A DNA stretch of 60,536 nucleotides, from NCBI GenBank assembly GCA_022820625.1, contig JAJEFE010000040.1, positions 1 through 60,536 on the forward strand, read 5' to 3'. A program made the position numbers and the translations under genes. Source of the DNA: Gammaproteobacteria bacterium. Its GTDB lineage: Bacteria; Pseudomonadota; Gammaproteobacteria; Steroidobacterales; Rariloculaceae. Under the pieces are notes generated by a model, which searched no databases, had not been told where the DNA came from, and saw nothing but the letters and a program-made list of their open reading frames with translations. Positions 32,477-40,857 of this stretch are shown here, piece by piece (position 1 is the first letter of the stretch; each line of letters opens with the position of its first letter).

Positions 32477-32492
32477 GTATCGAAATGATACA
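32476..32492. promoter_or_regulatory. Operator-like palindrome at the toxin start codon
   Basis: TGTATC-N5-GATACA is a perfect 6-bp inverted repeat that begins at the toxin ATG and extends upstream. Its position fits autoregulation by the XRE antitoxin, since binding would block the translation-start region and promoter. The 269 bp beyond it, up to 32761, hold no recognisable gene. Confidence 0.5.
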
Positions 32493-32761
32493 TTTCATAC
32501 GCCCGTACAGAATCGGTTGAATCTGGCTATTGCGTCGAGATTCAATCCGTGCCTCCCGCACAGAAAGTGATGCTTGGAGCACGAAACAGGCTATATGCAG
32601 TATTGGCCAGATAGCATTGATAACTGACAGTTGCCTACCGTAACCACGCATGGAAGAAGAAAATCAGAACTAGATTTTGCTCGACGGCCGCCGCCCCGGA
32701 AATTGTGGCCAACGTACCGGGTATGAAATCAAATGCGTCACGGCACCGCTCTCGCCCGCAA

Positions 32762-33325
32762 CTACTCCTGCCGGCCCTCAAATCGCGCGTCGCTAAGCCG
32801 CCAGTACGCGTCCGTGCCTTCTAGCCCATCCGCGTAGTCGAACGCATAATTGCCGTGCACATCCCTCGCCCTGCCATCCGAACCCGCCTCCAGCAACAAC
32901 GTTACGATTTCAGCATCCGACTCCTGCGCAGCAACGTGCAGCGCCGTCCTTCCATCTTCACCCCGTGCTTCCAATGAAACGCCTGATGCAACCAGTAATT
33001 CGGCGGCTTCTGCCGCGCCGCCATATGCGGCGCGATGAAGGGGCGTCCACCCATAAGTTGTCCGCGCATTCACGTTTGCGCCGGCATCCACCAAGACCTT
33101 AACCACGTCCGCGTGCCCGAAAAACGCTGCCCGATGCATCGGGGTGAATCCATACGACGAGACACGCAATTCCAAGTCTGCACCCAGTTCAATCAATGCA
33201 CTGACTTGATTTGCATCGCCCAGAAAAACCGCACCATGAAGTTCTTCGTTAAGTTGCAGGTCGCCTTGCCCTACACCAGTCACTGGAGCAATCAGGAGCA
33301 ATCCCAACGATATTCTCTTGAACAT
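32762..33325 (-). CDS. Exported ankyrin-repeat protein
   Basis: 187 residues: an N-terminal signal-like hydrophobic stretch (MFKRISLGLLLIAPVTGVGQ) followed by four ankyrin repeats (about 25-155), with repeat hallmarks GFTPMHRAAFFGHADVVKVLVDAGANVNA, GWTPLHRAAY, GRTALHVAAQ. The final repeat degenerates toward the C-terminus. Ankyrin proteins mediate protein binding; a periplasmic role is inferred. The partner is unknown. Confidence 0.82.
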   Translation of the reverse strand: MFKRISLGLLLIAPVTGVGQGDLQLNEELHGAVFLGDANQVSALIELGADLELRVSSYGFTPMHRAAFFGHADVVKVLVDAGANVNARTTYGWTPLHRAAYGGAAEAAELLVASGVSLEARGEDGRTALHVAAQESDAEIVTLLLEAGSDGRARDVHGNYAFDYADGLEGTDAYWRLSDARFEGRQE

Positions 33326-33468
33326 GATCAGTACCTAATCTCCGACTCTGCGTAGTCTGATCGCCAACAGTTCACAGCCGAGTCCAACCAATTTCTCAGT
33401 ACGCTCGCGAGCCTACGCCCCCAAAGTCGCGCAATCGTCCGCCGAATAAGTGTCGAATGTCCGCTGCA

Positions 33469-35313
33469 TCACAAATCGTAGAGCAGCGGCAGCACGATGG
33501 AATAGCCGACCCACATCAGGAACATCAGGGGGAGTCCGGCGCGGACGAAGTCGGTAGCCTTGTAGCCGCCGGCGGACATCAGCAGGATATTGGTCTTGTA
33601 GCCGTAGGGCGTCACGTAGCTCATGTTGGCGCCGAAAATGACCGCCAGCACGAATGGCTCCGGCGATGCGCCCAGTTCGTTGGCGATCTGGATCGCCACG
33701 GGTGCGCCGATGACCCCGGTGGCGTTGTTGGAGATGATGTTGGTCAGGATGGCCATCACCAGCATCAGGCAACTGAGAATCAGGGGGGTCGGAAGGCCCT
33801 CCACCAACTGGACGAGCACCTGGGCAAGATACAGCGCTCCGTCCGTCTCGATCATCGCCACTCCGAGGGCAAGGCTGGCCACGATGATCATGATGACCGT
33901 CGGGGAGAGCGCGCCCGAAGCGTCGCCCCAGCGCAGGCAACGGCTCGCCAGCATGAGTCCCACGCCCGCGACCGCGGCGGCCTCGATGGGCAGCACGCCG
34001 GTAGCGGCGGCGAGGATGACCAGCGCCATGATGAGCATGGCCCGCGGCGCCCGATGGGTGCGTGGCAGATCGGTGGTACCGTCGAGCACCAGCGCCGTTC
34101 CGGAACGCTTCAGTTGCGACAACTGGCCCGCCGTACCCTGCACGAGCAACACGTCGCCCGAGCGCAATGACACCGAACCTATATCGCTGACGAATTCCTC
34201 CAGTTCCGGATCCCGCGCCCGATGCAGCGCCAGCGGCAGCAGTCCCGTGCGCTGGGCGAAACGGATGCCCAGCAGGCTCGCGCGGTAGAGTTTCGAGTCC
34301 CGGGTCACGACGAGCTGGGCCAGGTGTTGCGGTTCTTCGCCAACCTCGTGGGCCGTTGCTTCCTCATGAAGGGTTGCGCGTAGCTGGGCTTCATATTGCT
34401 TCAGCTTTTCCGGTGTATCGCGCACCACCAGCCGGTCGCCTTCGCGAATCCTTACCGACGGCAGCCTGGTGACGGAAAGGTCCTCGCCCCGCTCGATGCG
34501 ATCCACGCGCATCTCGTTGTCGGTCAGCGCCAGGCATTCCGCGAAGGAAAGCCCGCAGGCGGCACTGTCTGCGTGTATGTGCATGACGGCATTGAAGACC
34601 CTTGGTGCGGTATCCGACATGGGCGGCTTGCGTTCGGGCAGCAGCCTCGGAGCGACCAGCCACAGAAACACCATCCCGAAACTGCCGACGATCACGGCCG
34701 GCAGCGCAAAATCGAACATGTTGAAGCGCTCCAGACCCTGGTCCTGGGCGATCGCGACCACGAGCAGGTTGGTGGACGTACCGATGGTCGTTGCCATTCC
34801 ACCCACCAGGGTGGCCAGCCCCATGGGCATCAGGATGGCCGACGGTGCGAACTTGTTGCGCACGGCTACGCCCACGAGCATGGGCAGCAGCATCACCACG
34901 ATGGGCGTGTTGTTGAGGAACGCGCTGAGCACGCCGCTGGCCACCAGCGTGGCCAGGCTGGCCAGAAGGGGCCGTGCCATCCAGGCCTTGGCCAGGAAGG
35001 TCGCCACGGGTTGCAGCGCACCGGTGACCTCAAGGCCCTTGCCCAGGATCATGAGGGCGCAGATGGTGATCAGCGCCTCGTGGCCGAATCCAAGCAGGAA
35101 GTGCTCGGTCCCGACCACCTCGCCGTGGGACTCGTACGGGAAGAGTTGGAAACTGAGGATCAGGATGACCAGGATCGCAAGGCTTGAGGCTTCCAGCGGC
35201 AGGCGGTCGCGGGTGAACAGGTACAGCGCCAGCGCTGTTGTCGCCAGCACGAAAATGGTGTGGCCGTCGGGTAAGGGAGGCACGTATGCAGGTCTCCGCC
35301 TGAATCCGTACAT
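33469..35313 (-). CDS. SLC13/DASS-type permease with two TrkA-C domains
   Basis: 614 residues: hydrophobic N-terminal helices (to about 220), two cytosolic TrkA-C (RCK-C) domains (about 230-315 and 325-405), then a second hydrophobic half. Signature segments SAFLNNTPIVVMLLPM, GTSTNLLV, and the repeat-2 counterparts ISNNATGVIGAPVA and TPYGYKTN fit the divalent-anion/Na+ symporter family. Members with RCK-C inserts are often annotated as sulfate or citrate carriers; the substrate cannot be told. It lies 142 bp downstream of the ankyrin gene on the same strand. Confidence 0.85.
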   Translation of the reverse strand: MYGFRRRPAYVPPLPDGHTIFVLATTALALYLFTRDRLPLEASSLAILVILILSFQLFPYESHGEVVGTEHFLLGFGHEALITICALMILGKGLEVTGALQPVATFLAKAWMARPLLASLATLVASGVLSAFLNNTPIVVMLLPMLVGVAVRNKFAPSAILMPMGLATLVGGMATTIGTSTNLLVVAIAQDQGLERFNMFDFALPAVIVGSFGMVFLWLVAPRLLPERKPPMSDTAPRVFNAVMHIHADSAACGLSFAECLALTDNEMRVDRIERGEDLSVTRLPSVRIREGDRLVVRDTPEKLKQYEAQLRATLHEEATAHEVGEEPQHLAQLVVTRDSKLYRASLLGIRFAQRTGLLPLALHRARDPELEEFVSDIGSVSLRSGDVLLVQGTAGQLSQLKRSGTALVLDGTTDLPRTHRAPRAMLIMALVILAAATGVLPIEAAAVAGVGLMLASRCLRWGDASGALSPTVIMIIVASLALGVAMIETDGALYLAQVLVQLVEGLPTPLILSCLMLVMAILTNIISNNATGVIGAPVAIQIANELGASPEPFVLAVIFGANMSYVTPYGYKTNILLMSAGGYKATDFVRAGLPLMFLMWVGYSIVLPLLYDL

Positions 35314-35700
35314 CTAATAGCACGGTATGGGGCTGGTCGCCAGCTTATTTGAGGTTGTTATGTCGGGTTCGTGGGGGGCGTGGGTGTGGGGGTACAGCAG
35401 TTGGTAGCTTGATCGGGATCGCCATCCAGGTGGGGGTATGGTGGCCATGTTGGGCGCGAGGGTGTGGGCGTACAGCAGTTTGCAGCTTAACCGAGCCCGC
35501 CATTCCTTGCGGGCTCGGATCGGCGTTCGGCGCTCCTGCCAGCCATGGCTCCGCGCCGAACACACGACGCTGCAACCTGCTGTACGCCCACACCCTCTCA
35601 GTGCCTGCCTCGAGTCGGTGGCTTTGGCTGCTCTTGACACTCGGATTGCAAGTGTCGAGTCTTGCGCGGGTCGGCGCGGTACGCCGTGGACCTGTTGTCA
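35314..35700. repeat. Structured repeat cluster between the SLC13 and ABC exporter genes
   Basis: Three copies of a 29-nt unit occur: direct copies at 35382-35410 and 35458-35486, and an inverted copy at 35569-35597. The last two differ at one position and could fold into a 29-bp outer stem enclosing 82 nt. Inside lie a 10-bp hairpin (CCGAGCCCGC, 35491-35500, with 35509-35518) and a 9-bp hairpin (GTTCGGCGC, 35525-35533, with 35553-35561). No believable gene is present. MITE-like or BIME-like are the best labels. A TTGACA at 35634-35639 could be a -35 for the ABC gene, but the -10 is poor. Confidence 0.7.
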
Positions 35701-37548
35701 ATGCTTGGACATTCCACTCGATCTTCCGATAAGCCTGCCATCGCCTTGCAAAGTTACCTGGGGGTGTTCCGGTACAGTCGGCGGGCGGTGGCGCTGGTGT
35801 GGTCAACTCACAAGGGGCTCACCATTGCGTTGGCGTTGCTTACGGTTACGGCGGGGGTGTTGCCGGCGGGCATCGCGTATGTGGGCAAGCTGATCGTCGA
35901 CGCCGTAGTGGCGCAGATCGACGTGGTTCGGCTGGGGGGTGAGGTTGCCTACGGGGAGGTGCTGCTGTGGGTGCTGGTGGAAGGACTTCTGGTCGCGTCC
36001 ATGACCGGCGTGCAGCGGGGGATCGGCTTCTCCCAGGCGTTGCTGCGGGTGCTCATCAGTCAACGGGTCAACGTGCTGATCCTGGAAAAGGCGTTGACGC
36101 TGGAACTGGCGCAGTTCGAGGACTCGGAATTCTACGACAAACTCAACCGCGCTCGGCAAGAGGCCTCCAGCCGTCCCCTGAGCCTGGTGAACCGGACCTT
36201 CGGACTGGCTCAGCACAGCATCTCCCTGTTGAGCTACGGCGGCCTGCTGGTGCAGTTCTCGCCGTGGGCCGTGCTGATTCTGCTGGCCGCCGGCCTGCCG
36301 TCCTTCATCGCCGAGGCCAACTTCTCCGGCGAACAGTTCCGCATATTCCGCTGGCGCTCGCCCCAGCGGCGCATGCTCATGTACCTGGAAATGGTGCTGG
36401 CCCGCGAGGATCACGCCAAGGAGGTCAAGCTGTTCGGCCTGGGCCGGGAACTGCTGGACCGCTACCGAAGCATTTTCCGGGACCTGTACAAGGAGGACCG
36501 CTCGCTGGCCATCCGCCGGGACAGCTGGGGCTTCGGTCTGGGCGTATTCGGCAACGCGGCCTTCTACGGCACCTACGCCTGGATCGTGATCACCACTGTC
36601 CAGGGGGCCATTTCCCTGGGCGACATGACGATGTACCTGCTGGTCTTCAAGCAGGGGCAGGCTTCCGTTAGTTCCATGCTCACGGCGATCGGGGGCATGT
36701 ACGAGGACAACCTGTACCTGTCCAACCTGTACGAGTACCTGGAGCAGGAGTCGACCCAGCGGGCCGGCACGGCCGTGGCGGGCCCCGACCCCGACGCCGG
36801 CCTGGAACTCACCGACGTCAGTTTTACCTATCCGGGCGCGAGGTTCCCCGCGCTGCGCAACGTCAATCTCAATATCCGCAGCGGCCAGAGCGTCGCCATC
36901 GTCGGCATGAACGGTTCCGGAAAGACGACGCTGATCAAGCTGATGGCGGGGCTCTATTCGCCGCAAGGCGGCGACATCCGCTTCCAGGGACAGGATCTCG
37001 AGGACTGGGACCCGGCGCAACTGCGCGCGGCCTTCGGCATCATCTTCCAGGATTTCAATCGCTACCAGCTCAAGGTCGGCGAAAACATCGGCGCCGGCGA
37101 CGTGGAGCACCTGTGGGACGAACCGCGCTGGATCGACGCAGCTTCCAGGGGACAATCCGCCGCGTTCATCGAAAGGATGGACGACGGCTACCACACTCAG
37201 CTTGGCCGCTGGTTCAATGACGGCCAGGAACTGTCCGGCGGCGAGTGGCAGCGAATCGCGCTGTCACGGGCGTTCATGCGCAGCGGCGCCGGCGTGCTGG
37301 TGCTCGACGAGCCCACGGCCTCCATGGACGCGCAATCCGAGGCCGAGATCTTCGACCACTTCCAGTCGATGACCGCCGGCAAGATCGCCATCCTGATCTC
37401 GCACCGGTTCTCCACCGTACGCCGGGCGGAACAGATCATCGTCATGGACGAAGGTAAGGTGGTCGAAACCGGCAGCCACGAGAGCCTCCTCAAGCTCAAC
37501 GGCCTCTACGCCCGCCTCTTCGAACTCCAGGCCCGCGGCTACCGTTAG
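35701..37548 (+). CDS. ABC exporter, fused permease and ATPase
   Basis: A 615-residue half-transporter that would dimerise. Transmembrane domain about 25-330, then a nucleotide-binding domain with Walker A GMNGSGKTT (about 403), signature LSGGE (511-515), Walker B VLVLDE (532-537) and switch His568 in ISHRF. Similarity is to lipid/peptide exporters; substrate unknown. The ATG at 35701 is weakly supported because no ribosome-binding site is clear, and GTG at 35686 is an alternative. No partner genes adjoin it. Confidence 0.85.
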   Translation: MLGHSTRSSDKPAIALQSYLGVFRYSRRAVALVWSTHKGLTIALALLTVTAGVLPAGIAYVGKLIVDAVVAQIDVVRLGGEVAYGEVLLWVLVEGLLVASMTGVQRGIGFSQALLRVLISQRVNVLILEKALTLELAQFEDSEFYDKLNRARQEASSRPLSLVNRTFGLAQHSISLLSYGGLLVQFSPWAVLILLAAGLPSFIAEANFSGEQFRIFRWRSPQRRMLMYLEMVLAREDHAKEVKLFGLGRELLDRYRSIFRDLYKEDRSLAIRRDSWGFGLGVFGNAAFYGTYAWIVITTVQGAISLGDMTMYLLVFKQGQASVSSMLTAIGGMYEDNLYLSNLYEYLEQESTQRAGTAVAGPDPDAGLELTDVSFTYPGARFPALRNVNLNIRSGQSVAIVGMNGSGKTTLIKLMAGLYSPQGGDIRFQGQDLEDWDPAQLRAAFGIIFQDFNRYQLKVGENIGAGDVEHLWDEPRWIDAASRGQSAAFIERMDDGYHTQLGRWFNDGQELSGGEWQRIALSRAFMRSGAGVLVLDEPTASMDAQSEAEIFDHFQSMTAGKIAILISHRFSTVRRAEQIIVMDEGKVVETGSHESLLKLNGLYARLFELQARGYR

Positions 37549-37938
37549 CGCTTGCGGGTACACCGAAGAGCTTTTCTGTGTGCATGGACTGCGCGTGCGC
37601 ACTATTCGGCAGTTCGCCACAATCGCGCGTGATCAGTTCTTTCTCGCAACTGGGGCCAATGCCGGCCATGGATGAGGCACGACAGTTGAGAGCGTTTTCG
37701 GCGTGGGCGGACAAGGCCCTTGCGCGCGTCGTCGGCGACGAGCGGGCCCGGGATGCCCATACGCGAGGAGCCGTCGATACTCTCCCCGCCATGGATGGCG
37801 GGGAGAGTTTGAGCGCGCGAGGAATGGACGCACACACCCGGCGCGGTCGGTCCCGTACAAAGGCCAAAAAACGATACTGCAACCACCTGCCGGAACTATT
37901 GAAAGACTCATCCAATCCCAATGAGAAAGGAGACCGCA
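37549..37938. other. Intergenic region before the acetolactate-synthase-like gene
   Basis: 390 bp without a convincing gene. It contains the second dispersed hairpin repeat (37751-37823). An in-frame reading through it exists but changes character at the repeat and lacks a ribosome-binding site, so it was not called. AGAAAGGAG just before 37939 belongs to the next gene. Confidence 0.6.
37751..37823. repeat. Dispersed hairpin repeat, copy 2
   Basis: Gapless match to 1-73. The stem ACTCTCCCCGCC (37779-37790) with GGCGGGGAGAGT (37797-37808) is again a perfect 12 bp. Compared with copy 1, three base pairs changed on both sides (G-C to A-T, T-A to C-G, G-C to T-A). Pairing is therefore maintained despite divergence, which argues for a folded element. 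Confidence 0.75.
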
Positions 37939-39594
37939 ATGAAAGCTTCCGACCTGATGGTCAAATGCCTGGAAGCCGAAGGGATAGAGTACGTCTTCGG
38001 AGTCCCCGGAGAAGAGAACGCGGATTTCATCCTCTCACTCGAGGAATCCGACTCGATTCAGTTTATCCTCACCCGCCACGAACAGGGCGCCGCCTTCATG
38101 GCGGAAGCCTACGGCCGACTCACCGGCCAGGCCGCCGGCTGTCTCGGAACCCTCGGCCCGGGAGCCACCAACCTTATCACCGGCGTTGCCGATTCAAACA
38201 TGGACCGGGCGCCCATGCTGGTGCTGACCGGCCAGGGATCCACGCGCCGCCTGCACAAGGAGTCCCACCAGATCATGGATGTGGTGGAGATGTTCGGTCC
38301 GGTAACCAAGTGGGCAACCACCATCCTGCACGAAGACACCATTCCGGAAGTCATCCGCAAGGCCGTTAGGGTGGCAAGAACGGAAAAGCCGGGAGCCGTT
38401 CATGTCGAATTGCCGGAGGACATCGCCGGTCGCGAGACGCCCGCACAACCGCTGACACCGGTTCGATTCCGCCGGCCGGTCCCCGACGACAAGATCGTCG
38501 ATCGCGCGTTCGAGCTGCTCAGCTCCGCCCGGCGCCCCGTCATTCTTGCCGGCAACGGCTGCATCCGCAAACGGGCAAGCAAGCAGCTCCGACTGTTCTG
38601 CGAGCAGACCGGCATCGGCGTGCTCTCCACCTTCATGGCCAAGGGCGCCGTCGACCGCGCCGCCAATTATTGTCTGTTTACTATCGGCCTCGGCGCTAAA
38701 GACCTGCCGACGCTCGTCATCGATGAGGCGGACCTCGTCATTTCGCTCGGCTTCGACATGGTGGAATACCATCCACGGCTCTGGAATCCCGCCCGGAGCA
38801 AGCGGATCATCCACGCGGATTTTCTTCCCGCGGAGATTGATGTGCACTACAACGCGGACGTCGAACTCGTAGGCGATTTGGCCCATACCCTCTGGATGTT
38901 CAACGAGCGGCTGGCGTCGGGCCCGGCGCTGGAACTCAATCTGTCCGAGCAGCGGCGCGTACGCGCTTCGATGCTGGAGGAGTTTGCGGCTTACGCCGAT
39001 GACGAAACGAAAGGAACGCTACGTCCGCAGAAGGTCCTATGGGATGTCAGGGCCGCCCTGGGACCGCGTGACATCCTGCTTTCGGATGTCGGCGCACACA
39101 AGATGTGGATTGCGCGCTACTACCAGTGCGACGAGCCCAACACCTGCCTGATTCCGAACGGATTCTGCTCGATGGGCTTCGCCCTGCCGGGCGCGATTGC
39201 CGCAAACCTGGTCCATCCGCAGCGCCGGGTGCTGGCCATCGCCGGCGACGGCGGCTTCCTGATGAATGTGCAGGAGATGGAGACCGCCAGGCGCCTTGAC
39301 AGCAACATTGTCGTCATGGTGTGGGAAGACGGCGGCTACGGGCTGATCCAATGGAAGCAGCAGGATCACTTCGACCGGCACTCCAATCTCCGGTTCGGCA
39401 ACCCCGACTGGCTACGGCTGGCGGAATCGTTCGGTTGGCACGGCCACCTGGTCACCCGCAGCCGGGACCTGGCGAACGCACTGGAGGCTGCGTTTGGCGA
39501 ACAGGGCCCCAGCCTCGTGGTCGTGCCCATCGATTACCGGGAAAACCTGGAACTCACCAGGCGAATGGGCGTGCTGACGCAGACCATGGCCTGA
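37939..39594 (+). CDS. Acetolactate-synthase-like TPP enzyme (AlsS type)
   Basis: 551 residues with the three TPP-enzyme domains: N-terminal pyrimidine-binding domain with catalytic Glu48 (TRHEQGAAFMAEAYGR), a central domain (LGFDMVEYHPRLWN, as in catabolic AlsS), and the C-terminal pyrophosphate domain with GDGGFLMN (436-443) and WEDGGYGLIQWKQ. It would condense two pyruvates to acetolactate. No regulatory subunit or acetolactate decarboxylase gene adjoins it, so the pathway is open. The start at 37939 follows AGAAAGGAG. Confidence 0.82.
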   Translation: MKASDLMVKCLEAEGIEYVFGVPGEENADFILSLEESDSIQFILTRHEQGAAFMAEAYGRLTGQAAGCLGTLGPGATNLITGVADSNMDRAPMLVLTGQGSTRRLHKESHQIMDVVEMFGPVTKWATTILHEDTIPEVIRKAVRVARTEKPGAVHVELPEDIAGRETPAQPLTPVRFRRPVPDDKIVDRAFELLSSARRPVILAGNGCIRKRASKQLRLFCEQTGIGVLSTFMAKGAVDRAANYCLFTIGLGAKDLPTLVIDEADLVISLGFDMVEYHPRLWNPARSKRIIHADFLPAEIDVHYNADVELVGDLAHTLWMFNERLASGPALELNLSEQRRVRASMLEEFAAYADDETKGTLRPQKVLWDVRAALGPRDILLSDVGAHKMWIARYYQCDEPNTCLIPNGFCSMGFALPGAIAANLVHPQRRVLAIAGDGGFLMNVQEMETARRLDSNIVVMVWEDGGYGLIQWKQQDHFDRHSNLRFGNPDWLRLAESFGWHGHLVTRSRDLANALEAAFGEQGPSLVVVPIDYRENLELTRRMGVLTQTMA

Positions 39595-39634
39595 GACGGC
39601 GGGTACGCAGCAGCGATAACCCCGAAGATTCAAA

Positions 39635-40852
39635 TCATGGCGCAGACCACTGCTGTTCAGCCTTGCTGCCGCGGCCGGCCCAGGACATGGCGCCCAGCGA
39701 GGCCAACCCCAGAATGGCAAATCCCCCGACCAGCGGCACGACCGTGCCGTCGTAGAACTGACCGATCAGCCCGCCCAGCAACATCGACAGCAGCGTCGTA
39801 ACGGTCCCGATCAGCGCGGCGGCGATGCCTGCGATGTGACCGAACGGCTCCATCGCCAGCGAATGGACGTTGCCGAAAACCGAGCCAAGGCAGAAGAACG
39901 CGGCCATGCCCCATAGCACGAACGTCCACAGGGGGGCCGCACCGTCTATCTGAATCAGGGCAGCCAGGAACCCGGCCGACAACAAGCTCAGCGCCTGCAG
40001 GCCGCGAATGGCCAGCCTGCGCATCCCATGCCGTACCACCAATTGCCCGTTCAAGTAGGACGCCAGGGCAAACGCCAGCGACATCGCGGCAAAGTATGCC
40101 GGGAACAGCACGCCCACCTGGAACTGCTCCTGAAAGATCTGCTGCGCCGAGTTCAGGTAGCCCAGGAAACCGCCGAATACCAACCCGGCGGCCACCATGT
40201 AGCCCACGGCGGTGCGATGCCCGGCGACCTCGCCGACCGCCGCGGCAAGCGGTCCGAAGGACAGGGGCACCTGCCTTTCCGGCGTCAGCGTTTCCGGCTG
40301 CCGGATCGCGAACCAGACCAACCCGGCCGTGGCGAACGCCAGCAACGCGCCGAAAATCGCCCGCCAGCCGGAAATCAGCAGGATCACCTGTCCCAGGGCC
40401 GGAGCGACCGTGGGGACAATGACGAATACGGCGAAGATGAACGACATGACCCGGGCCATTTCGCGGCCCTCGTAGCGGTCGCGGATCAGCGCCAGACAGA
40501 CGATTCGCGGACCGGCCGCGCCTACGCCCTGCAGAAATCGCCCGGCCAGCATCGCCGGGTAGCTCCACGCGGCCATGGACAGCACGGAACCCAGCAGGAA
40601 CAGCCCGAGCCCGATGTACATGCCGGGTTTCCTGCCGAACCGGTCGGACAGGGGACCATAGACGATTTGCCCGAGCGCGAGCCCAAGGAAAAGCGCGGAG
40701 ATCACCAGTTGCCGGTTGTTTTCCCGCACGACGCCAAGCTCGCTGCCGATCTCGCCAAGCGCGGGCAGCATGGCGTCGATGGCCATCGCGGCCATGGCCG
40801 TGAGCATGGCGATCAGCAGGGCGAACTCTCGCGCCGGTAGCTCTTTTTTCAT
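39635..40852 (-). CDS. Bcr/CflA-family MFS exporter
   Basis: 405 residues with about 12 hydrophobic helices. The MFS motif is YGPLSDRFGRKPGMYIG, and the family segment GRFLQGVGAAGPRIVCLALIRDRY is present. Relatives export drugs such as bicyclomycin, or amino acids. The ATG at 40852 lies 5 bp past the ubiB stop, so it may be read from the ubi operon. Substrate unknown. Confidence 0.87.
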   Translation of the reverse strand: MKKELPAREFALLIAMLTAMAAMAIDAMLPALGEIGSELGVVRENNRQLVISALFLGLALGQIVYGPLSDRFGRKPGMYIGLGLFLLGSVLSMAAWSYPAMLAGRFLQGVGAAGPRIVCLALIRDRYEGREMARVMSFIFAVFVIVPTVAPALGQVILLISGWRAIFGALLAFATAGLVWFAIRQPETLTPERQVPLSFGPLAAAVGEVAGHRTAVGYMVAAGLVFGGFLGYLNSAQQIFQEQFQVGVLFPAYFAAMSLAFALASYLNGQLVVRHGMRRLAIRGLQALSLLSAGFLAALIQIDGAAPLWTFVLWGMAAFFCLGSVFGNVHSLAMEPFGHIAGIAAALIGTVTTLLSMLLGGLIGQFYDGTVVPLVGGFAILGLASLGAMSWAGRGSKAEQQWSAP

Positions 40853-40857
40853 TGGAT

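Noticed and set aside
35382..35597. CRISPR array
   Set aside because: Only three repeat copies, one inverted, with unequal spacing and no cas genes.
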